From Trileptium ribeirensis (taxonomy: Eukaryota > Nematoda > Enoplea > Enoplida > Thoracostomopsidae): a stretch of 64,000 bases of DNA. This document shows, in pieces, positions 1 to 9,330 of this stretch (positions are counted from its first letter, which is position 1; the number at the start of each line of letters is the position of its first letter). The notes below the pieces were generated by a model. That model worked only from the letters and a program-made list of their open reading frames with translations, did no database searches and was not told the DNA's origin. The DNA lies in NCBI GenBank assembly GCA_030248225.1, contig JASANE010028963.1, forward strand, positions 62,001-126,000. The letters run 5' to 3'. The position numbers and the translations under genes are program-made.

Positions 1-148
1 GGGGCAGTACGTTATAACGTTAAAAAAGAACAGATTAGAGCTTAGGGTTAGTGTATGTCTCATATAAGACCCGTAGCTTAGGCTGAGACTAAGGCTTTAG
101 GCTTAGCATACCGAGAACGGTATGGTCTGCATTTTATTTCCGTCCCTC
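1..148 (-). mobile_element. MITE family A, truncated by window edge
   Basis: One end of a dispersed ~200-bp repeat. It has the palindrome ACGTTATAACGT near the end, a middle run of CTTAGGCT-type words (GCTTAGGCTGAGACTAAGG), and an inner block reading GAACGGTATGGTCTGCAT followed by TTTCCGTCCCT. The same order of blocks recurs at 16231, 38200, 43477, 51150 and 52805. The outer TTTA of the terminal repeat lies before base 1. No coding capacity; non-autonomous. Confidence 0.6.
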
Positions 149-179
149 AGGGTTAATTGGGCCGACATTGCTTTAACCA

Positions 180-660
180 AAAATCGTACATATACGGCGC
201 CCTGGGGGTCTGACGTGGGGGATGGTGCGACATGTCGGAAGGGGGAGGGCGCGCGGCGCCTTGGCGCATGGTGGATGCGGCGTCTTGAGGGAGGAGGATG
301 GGTCGCCTCGGTAGAAGTAGAGCGGCACCTTGGGGCGCTGGAAGACGCCGCGGAGGGTGGGGGCGGGGGACTTTGGGACGGGAGAAAGGGCCTAGGGGGG
401 GTGGAGACACTTGGGTGGGGGTGCGGCGCCTCGATGCGGGTGCGGCGACTCGCTTGGGGTGCGGCGCCTCGATGGTGAGAGTGCGTCACACGGAGGGGAC
501 AGAATTGCAGCGCCTTGGCAGGAGAGGTGTGGCACTATGGGGGAGAGCTGCGGCGTCTCAGTGCAGGGGTACGGGTGCGGCGCCTCGGCGCGGGGAGAGG
601 GCGGTGCGTCGCGTCGGCTGGGGGGGGGGGTGGTGGCGCAGCCCCTCGGCACGAGGGCGC
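180..660. repeat. GC-rich minisatellite-like block
   Basis: About 480 bp of strongly G-rich plus-strand sequence in an otherwise AT-rich window. It is built from irregular repeats of words such as GGTGCGGCGCCTCG and CGGCGCC. Both strands stay open in several frames only because stop codons need A and T; the translations are Gly/Arg-rich or Pro/Ser-rich low complexity, so I do not call a gene. It directly abuts the MITE at the window start. Confidence 0.7.
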
Positions 661-699
661 TAGAACACACACCTTGAGCCTACTCAGGCTACAAACCAA

Positions 700-1310
700 G
701 GGCCTAAGGATTTATTACTTGGATTACATGTGATTCAGCCCTTATATTCATAGCTTTGGCCGCTATATAGGAGCAACAGTTTGACATGACTGGGATGGTA
801 TGCTTTGGACACTGCATGTGCATATATATCTTAGCGATTACATAAGGCGTAGAATAAGCCTAGTTCCAAATCGAATTGCTGTTCACACTGCACCCGGCAA
901 TAAGCTCATCCTCCTTGTATTTAACATCTATGAAAACAAAATTTGTGCACAATTAAATTTTCTCAGTTAAAATATCTATCGTTCTCGAGAGAGTTGAAAA
1001 ATCAAAAATGGTTCCTGTGAGAATCAGCGACATTGCAAAATCTGGGAGTCTAGTATCTAAACCCTAATAAATATGAAATATAATAATTATGCGTGGTTTA
1101 GCGATTTCCTGAATAATGTGCTTAGCGAAATATACTGTCAATATAACTGTAAATTTTTTCTTATGTTATATGTTATTTATTCTATTTATTAAGGGAATAA
1201 AATTTTAAACATATATCGAATGGAGATTTTAGCGCAAAAAATAACCAAAGAAAATGTTTTCGCGGACTGTAAGGCGTATGGCTTGCAGATTAGAAGGGTT
1301 TGATTCAACT
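700..1310. other. AT-rich intergenic, nothing recognised
   Basis: No coding region, RNA gene or repeat was recognised here by eye. Confidence 0.4.
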
Positions 1311-1313
1311 CTG

Positions 1314-1450
1314 CGTGACAAATGCATATCCTAGCTAGGCTGTTATAAATTTTGATAGTCGAGCTGAACTATTTACGTGACATTTGGTTAGATCATATGA
1401 ACGGGTGACATAATTCGGACCACGCGCTCGAATCTTACCGTAACTGATGA
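1314..1450 (-). mobile_element. MITE family B, end fragment
   Basis: Matches the terminal ~140 bp of the complete family B MITE at 3098-3676. Shared blocks include CCTAGCTAGGCT, GTCGAGCTGAACT and a GTGACATAATTCGGACCA-like segment, ending in a worn terminus (GTAACTGATGA) followed by TAA. The other half is missing. It is more diverged than the complete copies. Confidence 0.55.
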
Positions 1451-2167
1451 TAATAAATTTGTGTTTTATGAAAAACCAAGAGCATGTCGTATACAAGTAT
1501 ATATCTGTGGAACAACACAAATTACTTTAACTCAATTTAATCAATGCATACAGAAACATTCTATGGGCCTATCGAAACAGGTCTGATATATTTTTGTTTG
1601 TCGAGTAGTATAAACAATAAATGGTGTGTAGGTGCAAACCAAGCTAATATTCTGGTATTGATACACGACGAATGTTTTTAAATGCATATTTAGTTTAACC
1701 GTTTCGATTCAAAGTTTAAATAAATGCTTGTTTTGAAAGGAAATGATTTTTAAGCAAAGCTTGGTATGCAAACTTCGAGTATCATTTTCATGTAGAGACA
1801 AAACATTTTATATTTTGTGCTTTATATAGCGATTTTCAAAATGTAAATAGGAAATGACGGTTTTCCTCAGTTATCTTAATTACAAAGAGGGGAAGATTAA
1901 TTGGTGCGGTGCTCAACTATACGTAAGTGAAGAAATGTTTTGAAATTTTGTGCTTGGATTTTCTTTTGTCAATTTAACGGTATGTCCCCGGATTTTTACA
2001 TGACGTACCTGAAAACGTTTATAAGCTCTGTGTCCAGTTATACGTGAACGATCTTTCAGACCATAGACGTAGTCTTCAAAATTCTAAAGGCTCTAATTTA
2101 AGAAAATTTTAATTCGATCGACATAACATTTTTGCTGCAAATCACATTTTGAATATAGCTCACGCGT
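1451..2167. other. AT-rich intergenic, nothing recognised
   Basis: No supported gene. Short open frames on both strands have no recognisable motif. Confidence 0.35.
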
Positions 2168-2490
2168 GGGGCAGGATTGCACACATGCAATTCCGTCGAT
2201 GTCGATTAAGTAACTAGGAGATCTCGCTTGAGATTTCACTTGTAGAACTGGTCATAGCACTTGTGTACGATTTGTAGACAAGTAGATTTGTAGCAATTAC
2301 TGGATTTGAAGCATAGAAACTTCATGATGGTGAGGCAAGATTGCATACATTCAATTACGTCGATGTCGATTAAGTAACTAGGAGATCTCGCATGAGATTT
2401 CATTTCTAGAACTGATCATAACACTTGTGTATGATTTGTAGACAAGAAGATTTGTAGCATTTATTTGATTTGAAGCATTGAAACATGATT
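2168..2490. repeat. Tandem duplication, 2 x ~165 bp
   Basis: Two adjacent copies, starting near 2168 and 2333. Both contain TCGATGTCGATTAAGTAACT, AGGAGATCTCGC and GATTTGTAGACAAG in the same order, with scattered substitutions. No coding signal. Confidence 0.8.
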
Positions 2491-2759
2491 ATGACGGAAT
2501 ACACTGTTTTTCAAGACTATATTTCAATGTAAGTGGAATTGTAATTTGCGGGAAGATTTAGAGATTTAGGCACTGTTCTACTTTTGAAAAATCTGAGCCT
2601 ACACAAAAGTATTACTTTAAAACTTAACTGTAAAATTTGCATAGGGTTGTTATATCAAAACTGTACCTAGCATACTGCGATTCGGAGTTCATATTTACAG
2701 CTGCAATTTTGCTGACCACCTTTCGATAGATGCACGTTGCAGGTAACTTACAGATATGT

Positions 2760-2960
2760 TTAGGGTATAGGCGTCGAACGTCCGTCGGCTTAGGATGGTT
2801 AGATGGTCTCGGAGGGTGTATTTGCCCAGCCGGGAAAGGGTACGCCGGGGTGGTACATATTTGAAATTTTCAGGAACACATAATTTTTTCCAATTTCGTT
2901 AAAGTTTTTCGCAATTTTTGCATTTTTCCCCAATTTTTGCTCAAAATTCCAACACATGTT
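2760..2960 (+). repeat. Dispersed repeat family C
   Basis: A GC-rich head (GGTTAGATGGTCTCGGAGGG and GGGTACGCCGGGGTGG) followed by a tail rich in CAATTTTTGC words. A region with the same order (GGTTAGATGGTTCG, a G-rich block, then AATTTT-rich tail) occurs on the opposite strand near 45390-45710. Probably a non-autonomous mobile repeat; class unknown. Confidence 0.35.
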
Positions 2961-3097
2961 ATCTTTGAAGCTTTTACGGGCAATGTCCGCTAAGAGGGTT
3001 CTACAAAGAAAATCTTCACAAACGATAAGATTTAATGTTCCGAGATAATATTTATCGTTTTATTTCTTGTGAAAATCTGCAGTGACATTCTGAATAA

Positions 3098-3676
3098 TGC
3101 ACCATTTACGATAAGATGTTTGCGCCAGGGCCAAATTATGTCACGCGTCTAGCTCAACTAGTTCGGGAGAACTATAGCTTAGCTGGACTCCTATGGTACA
3201 GCATGATAGCTTAGCTAGTCTTAATGTGACAAACAGGGAGTTTAGCTAAGCGCTGTGTGACATACGGAGCGTTCGGCTGAACCGTTAAATGAGAAATTTT
3301 ATTTAGTATTGTGCTTAGTGTAATAGCGTTTTGTTTTCTAGCATTTTAACGCAAATTCTAAGTTATATATTTGTTTTTAATATATACAATTAACGTTTTA
3401 AGCGGTAAGCCGCCTTTAAGCCATTATTCAGATAAATATAGTGAAACGTAGTGTTCGCGGGCTAAATAGTCTTTGGCTTAACTTATACGGGCTCAGCTGA
3501 ACGCCTCGTCGCAAAAGCACAATCCGGCTCGTCAGTCGATGACAAACGCATAGCCTGGCTAGGCTATTCAACATTTCAAATGTCGAGCTGGACTGTCTGC
3601 GAGACATAGTAGCTTACCCATTTGAATGCGTGACATGATTAGGACCATGCGCACCCATCTAATCGTAAATAATGCA
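3098..3676 (-). mobile_element. MITE family B, complete (PIF/Harbinger-like)
   Basis: A 579-bp element with terminal inverted repeats beginning TGCA(C/T)CATTTACGATAAG and flanked on both sides by TAA (3095-3097 and 3677-3679). The similarity between the ends continues inward for ~55 bp. Homologous ~577-bp copies lie at 23564 and 36697 in the other orientation. A 3-bp TWA target duplication is characteristic of PIF/Harbinger transposons. No transposase is encoded, so it would need one in trans. Confidence 0.85.
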
Positions 3677-3679
3677 TAA

Positions 3680-4692
3680 CATGGACAAGGGGGGCACATT
3701 TATTCTGTCATCTCTGGATCCTCCGACAGCTTTTGATACTGTCTGCCATAATATACTCATGCAACGTCTCTGCGACACGGGCGTACCACAGTAATCTCTA
3801 CAGTGGTTCGCTTCTTACCTCACCGGACGCCGTCAGCTGGTCCTCATTGGAAACTTGCTGTCCACTTAGAAGAGCTGTCCTGTGTCGTTCCTAAAGGAAG
3901 CGTACTTGGACCACTGCTGTTCAGCATATATACAACGCCTGTCCTCAAGCTAGTCGCCACGGTCGGCTTTTACATGTACTGCTGCGCCGACGACATCCAA
4001 ATTTAGAAAGACTTCGACAATAATGACTCAACCGAAGTCATACGCATACTGCAACGATTATTTGCCGTTCTAGGAAATTAGTTTTATAACAATACGCACA
4101 AATTAAATGATTATAAAATCGAACTAATATACTTCAGTCGTAAAGACACGTGGAAGCAATGTCTACGCATTGACAATACAATCGTTGGACTATGTAATGA
4201 TTCTGGGTGTATTCCTTGACAGTCGCCTATGTTTCGACCGTCAGATAACTGCTCTGACGTGTGGCTTCACCAGGAAACTTCGCAAAATTAGCCGAATACG
4301 GCGGCGATTTTATGAGCAGACAAACACGTGTCACAAAGGTAGTGTCACAAGCAAACAGACAGGAACACGATAGTCCATTTCTTCAACGACTGCACTGTCT
4401 GCCTATTGAAAAGCGGATACAGCACAAAATGCTCGTTATCCTCTTCAACACCATCTCTGCCGGCGCACTGTCGTATATCTCTGATATGGTCAAACTATCA
4501 GGGCTGCCTCTTTTAGCGGCCTGCCGCATACTCAACGTCGACGTTTTGCACAGCAACAGTTTCAGCGTCGTTGCACCATTTGCATGGCATAACTTGCCAT
4601 CAAGCCTGCGTGATGCTAGTATTACAACTGCAGCGTTTGAATATCGACTGAAAACATACCTATTTCCTGGAATAGACGATACAATATGATAT
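3680..4692 (+). pseudogene. L2/CR1-type LINE reverse transcriptase, 3' fragment
   Basis: Recognisable pieces of an L2/CR1-type non-LTR reverse transcriptase. In order: a block with the FDTV motif just after the MITE end (about 3715-3760), SVLGPLLFSIYT (about 3905-3945), the catalytic CADDIQI (about 3987-4006), then RT thumb and the C-terminal block FAWHNLPSSLR and EYRLKTYLF (to about 4675). In-frame stops and frameshifts (for example a stop at about 3793 and frame changes near 4010 and 4260-4370) show that it is dead. The endonuclease half is absent; the fragment begins within a few bases of the MITE end. Related to the minus-strand element at 38893-41610. Confidence 0.85.
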
Positions 4693-4699
4693 AAATTAA

Positions 4700-6700
4700 C
4701 CTGAGTTGTATTATAGCCTGTTGTTCGGTTATGCGCCTTTGCAACATTTTGATGAAATCAGCGCATTATAAATCAGTTATTTTAGATATAGGAAGGAAAG
4801 TACAAAAAATAATCTTTGTATTCTGCCAAAGGTTAAATTAACAAAAACCATTACAAGATACGGGCGATACGAAGATACTACATATGTATAAAAATTGTTG
4901 TAACCTGTTTTTTTTACATTTATAAGATTTAATACGTGTAATATTGTAGTATTACATTTATTTATTCTGATGACTGTGAGCATATTGTACTGCCAGCAAT
5001 CAATAAAGCAAAATTTTTGCGAAACAAAAAGTGAATTTTGACAAACCTGCAACCTAATCTTAAAACCTCAGTATAAATTGTATAAAAATGCAGCATCTTT
5101 ACCTATCAACTCTGAAATTTGTACCTTCGATTTGAGAGATGTTTTGCGAGAGATGTAAACGGAAATTTTTAAAACCAAAATGAAAGTGACAATTGTCACT
5201 CAAGCTGACATCGATATATAAATTCGTGCTTCTTTGATCAATTGTCAAGTGTTTTGCGAATCCTTACTTCTATAATTACCAATATAAATTTATTTTCTAA
5301 CAATAATAATATAACTAAACAAGATATTATTTTGATTTTTGTAACATCTTTACAACTTCAATTTAATTAATATAATGTTAACTAATTTAAGTTTTATCAT
5401 CACAATTGCTAACTAGTGTCGATATGATGGTGTAATATCAAAACAATTGTGTTCAATAACAGTATAAGAACAAGCTTGGCTGTCGAAAATTTAATTTTGG
5501 GGCGTATTGACATTTTTATAAGAGATATATGTCATAGCAGGTTGAAGTTTCCGTTATTACCAAATATATTGAAAATTGAACATCAAATGATTTGAGAAAA
5601 GATATTTCTAGACTGAGGTTTGTTTGACACGAAACATGTTACTAACAATTTAGCGCCATGAGCAGTTCAAAGTAAGTTTTTTTCTAAAAATAGATGATTA
5701 TGTGGCACAGCCCAATCGTTTATTTAATATTTACCAGCATAATACGTAAATACCAGCATAAAAAGTATAATACCATACGCTCTAAATTAACAATGGGTTA
5801 TTTTTTATATTTAATATTTTCGGCGAAAAAAGTTTTGCCGCAACGCATAGATTGATTGTTAATTGATAGTCACAAATTATTTTATAAATTTTTAACAAAA
5901 TGTATAAACTGATGTAAAATATATGTACATATCAGAATTATATGACTTATCAATAGATTGTCAGAAAGGAAGCAGACTCCTGTCATATATGTGACTACTT
6001 CATTTAACAATTATTCCATGAAATCAACTATTTAATTAAATGTCGGAAAGAATTTATAGCATTGCTTTGAATAACCATGAATAAATTATCATGTGACCAT
6101 CAATAAATTACTTCAACGTATTTGTCTTATGCCTTGGTTTAATTAGTTTCTATTTATGTCCTCTCAGATTATTGTTATTATATATTTTAAAATATTTATT
6201 CAACGGTAAATTAATCTGACCATGTAACATATTAGAAACCATTATTAAGTCACTATTAAGACTCCTTAGTTTTAATGTTTCCATATCTAACAATTTTAAC
6301 CGTTCAGCATACGGCTATTTTGAAATATTAGCTTTGTATAACAAACCGCGAGTGAAATTGTGTAGTACATGATCAACAAAATCAATATTCGATTTATAAC
6401 CTGGTAGTTCGCAGCCATACTATAACTTTTATATTAAAATTGCAAAAAAAGTTAAAAGTTCTTAAAAGTGCATTTGAATTAATTGCTAAGAAGCACCTAG
6501 GCATTGTATTATTCTGTAAGCTCTAGAAGCAATTTCAAGGCAGTGCTGCCTAGGTGAAAAGTTTATAGAAATACATAATGATCCCAACTGTATTGAAGAA
6601 CATTTTTACTATTTTGATTATTTAGCGTATATATTTACTAAAACAAACAATCCATAACCTAAAACATGCACATGTTGAATCGGTTGTAACTGTCATTTGT
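4700..6700. other. AT-rich intergenic, nothing recognised
   Basis: Two kilobases of very AT-rich sequence with stops in all frames. A 91-codon minus-strand open frame at 4777-5052 has no recognisable feature. Confidence 0.4.
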
Positions 6701-6779
6701 AAAATTAATATTCATTGTGCTTTAATGTATTTTGGATCATTACAGAGCTTCGATCTTGTTCGTCCCTTGAAGAACATAA

Positions 6780-7400
6780 ATGTAGTTTTAAATCTTCGGC
6801 AAATAGATTGCATTTAATGTTAATAATGTTATCAGTAAGACCAAGAGTTGGTGTTTTTTCACTGAAGAGTAATACACTCTTCAGCAAAATCAAACCAACT
6901 CAAGAACTATGATGAGGTGAGTTTCGCAGTGTTATCCCTTTATTTCATGGGGGACAGTGCACTTGTTCCCCTGCGTTTCATGGTGAGGCAAATGTTTCCA
7001 TCCTTGATTCACGAAGTAAGGGAAAAAATTATCTCCCCTTGATTTCGAGATTGGGGATAATTTGCCCCTCCCCGGATTTTGAGGCTGTGCGCGTTGTCCC
7101 ACTACGAAATCTATGGGTCAATTTATTCCCCGTCGAAATCAAAGAGGGGACAAATTGCCCCTCTCCAACAAAATACAGGTGAACAGCTGTCCCCCTATTA
7201 AACGCAAGGTGGACAAATGAACTACCCATAAAATATAGGCGTCGCCGCGATATAGTTCTTGGGTTACTAGGCGTTTACTGAAAAGTGTCATACTTTTCAG
7301 AGAACAATCATCAACAGTTGGTAATTGTGATGATATAAATTTAAAAATAAAACGCTCAACTGCGCTGGTTAATATGTCATTAAATAATGGCAACTTGTCT
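6780..7400. mobile_element. Fold-back element with hairpin arms
   Basis: Two inverted arms (about 6780-6912 and 7240-7400) flank a core. Aligned in opposite orientations they share CTCAAGAACTAT versus CCCAAGAACTAT, and each has its own short hairpin: CTGAAGAGT...ACTCTTCAG at about 6861-6884 and CTGAAAAGT...ACTTTTCAG at about 7278-7300. The core (about 6912-7230) is an irregular minisatellite of GGGGACAAATTGCCCC-like words. No transposase. It resembles a fold-back or MITE-type unit; the class is unknown. Confidence 0.55.
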
Positions 7401-7409
7401 TTAAAACTG

Positions 7410-8060
7410 AATACAGGCTACAAAACGGGGTTGTAGAGAACGATAAAAGGTATTGATTCTCTAAAATTTTATTATAAATGGGTAATTATTACTTTTCTTT
7501 TAATTTCGTAGCTAATAGGAACGTGGTACGTGCTAAAACATTGTCCGCCCTTAAATTTAAGACACCATGGCGTGAATTTGATAAAATTAAGTGAACAGTG
7601 TTTGAATCTTTACATTGGAAAGATAGCCAATAATAAATATATGAATATACACGAAATATGTTTGTCTATATTTGCTTCCTGTAATACCTTAATGCTTTTG
7701 TCCCCTGTAGTCGCGACCCTACCGTATAGACAGTCAGGGTAACCCCCATACAGTAAATCAATTGCCGAGGGTGTACCACACACCGCTACCTGCTATATTT
7801 TTTCTTGACTGTGTCATACACGCCCTTAGCTACCAATTTTGACGCGAATTAACTATAACGGACATCGTCTGTAGCTAATGCTGTTTATTAGTCAACTGTC
7901 CTATGTAGTTTTTTTCTAAATTTACAATATTTGTATCTGGCCCATATGAATATTGCTCAAATATTTACGAACACTGTCAATAAAACTTCCAGAATATACG
8001 ACGCGCCTGACACTGCCGAGAAGTAGTAATGCGCGTAACTAGCTATTTTTTAAAAATTTA
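7410..8060. other. Intergenic, nothing recognised
   Basis: No supported gene. A short open frame at 7530-7742 has no recognisable motif. Confidence 0.35.
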
Positions 8061-8119
8061 TTAAAAACATGGTGTTTCAACAGTGTGCCTGACGCTGTGT
8101 GGTGTACATAGGTTCCAAA

Positions 8120-8149
8120 CGCTGGAGACATTATAACGTGAACGCCGCA
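8120..8149. mobile_element. MITE family D, one terminus
   Basis: Read on the minus strand, the sequence begins TGCGGCGTTCACGTTAT, nearly the same as the terminal repeat of the complete element at 27722-28135 (TGCGGCGTTTACATTAT). It is followed on the plus strand by TTA, a permitted PIF/Harbinger target. I could not place its partner end. Confidence 0.4.
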
Positions 8150-8700
8150 TTATGTAGTTGATTTTTATTACTATGGTACTAAATGCATTTAATATGTTTA
8201 TGTTTCGAAAGAATTTTGAAGTATTGTAAGACCAGCTGGTCTTACTCCTTTTCGTAATAAAAATCATGTTTATTAAGAAATTGTAACAACGAAATAAAAT
8301 AAAATAAAGATTGACAGTATTGTAATGAGTTGCGTGACAGACGAAAGCAACTGCTTACTGCAGACCCATTAAGGGCTTGCTTATATAGGTAAAAGAAACT
8401 TATGTACAAATTAGCTGATACAAAATCGGTTGGTGGCTAGTTGCGAAAATATCAAAGAATATTTTAAATATCAAACCATGATTTAAATTGAAAAACAACT
8501 TCTTGATAAACCAGTTCTGGACCATCGCAACAGCGGAGCTCTGAACCACGAATTCCATCTACAGCGAATCGAACTCACTTGTGCATTTTGTTCCCTGTTC
8601 GGATTGCTCCGGAGCAGAGCGGACTTAAGCTACGAAGTAGTGGACGACTGAGATTGTACTGTAGTATTCCATGTGAATGCTGATGAACGCGTTCCTGCAA

Positions 8701-9330
8701 TCATTCTTTCAACCAACGAACGGCTTCGATAAATGCGTGCTGGATGCCCCGAGGATTGGTACCACCATTGTTGGCCGAATCGTATAGCCGACTGTGGATG
8801 TGCTTGAGCACGGTAAATCGTCCATCATCGAAGAATTTGATCGGAACCTTTTCAGGACGTAATCGCTTGCCGTCGAACAGTGTACCTGTTGGCAGGACTT
8901 TGAGCGCTCGCCATCAAAGGTAACCGAGAAATATCGCCCAGACTACCGAATCGAGAGTATCGGTTTCGAGCGAAGACGGTGACGTTTGGGGATCGTCACG
9001 ATTGTCGCTTGTTTCGTAATGTGATCAAATGAGTGCGGGTTTTACACAATCGAGCGAAAGAATGTCTGCCGATTTGCGTCGTTGATGAGTACTGTCTTCG
9101 GTCCCATTCTAATCACCTTGTACTTCCCTTTGTAACGATACTCGAGGCTGTTGCGTGCTGTTTCGTTACAAATCCAAACGAATTTTACATTTGCCAAATC
9201 GCGCGGAATTATCGTCGTTTAGGGCATATGTTTTCGATCCCGCGGTAGCATAGCATCGATTCTTTGTCGCAAATCTTCGGCAAAGTATGCGAACGTCGTC
9301 GATCGCTGCTTCTTGAATGATATCTTCCTG
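8701..9330 (-). pseudogene. Ty3/gypsy integrase C-terminus and 3' tail
   Basis: Minus-strand frames read FAYFAEDLRQRIDAMLP, then LANVKFVWICNETAR and YRYKGKYKVIRMGPKT, then a frame shift into LDCVKPALI. This is the end of a Ty3/gypsy integrase: the region after the catalytic core, the GPY/F-like module (PYxGPYKV in intact elements) and the usual closing VKPA motif. The VKPA frame continues about 110 codons past the integrase with two stops, ending at 8701 in a stretch containing TLFDGKRLRPEKVPIKFF. I do not recognise that extension. It belongs to the same broken element as 12480-15010, from which it is separated by the LINE. Confidence 0.75.

Noticed and set aside
30..60. Telomeric repeat (TTAGGG near 44)
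   Set aside because: A single occurrence within a MITE; no tandem run.
103..733. Several long open frames on both strands with Pro/Ser/Arg-rich or Gly/Arg-rich translations
   Set aside because: They come from the GC-rich minisatellite block, where stop codons are rare; translations are low complexity and overlap in five frames.
9033..9248. Plus-strand frames across the 8.7-15 kb region
   Set aside because: They are shadows of the minus-strand LINE and gypsy coding sequence, which carries all recognisable motifs.
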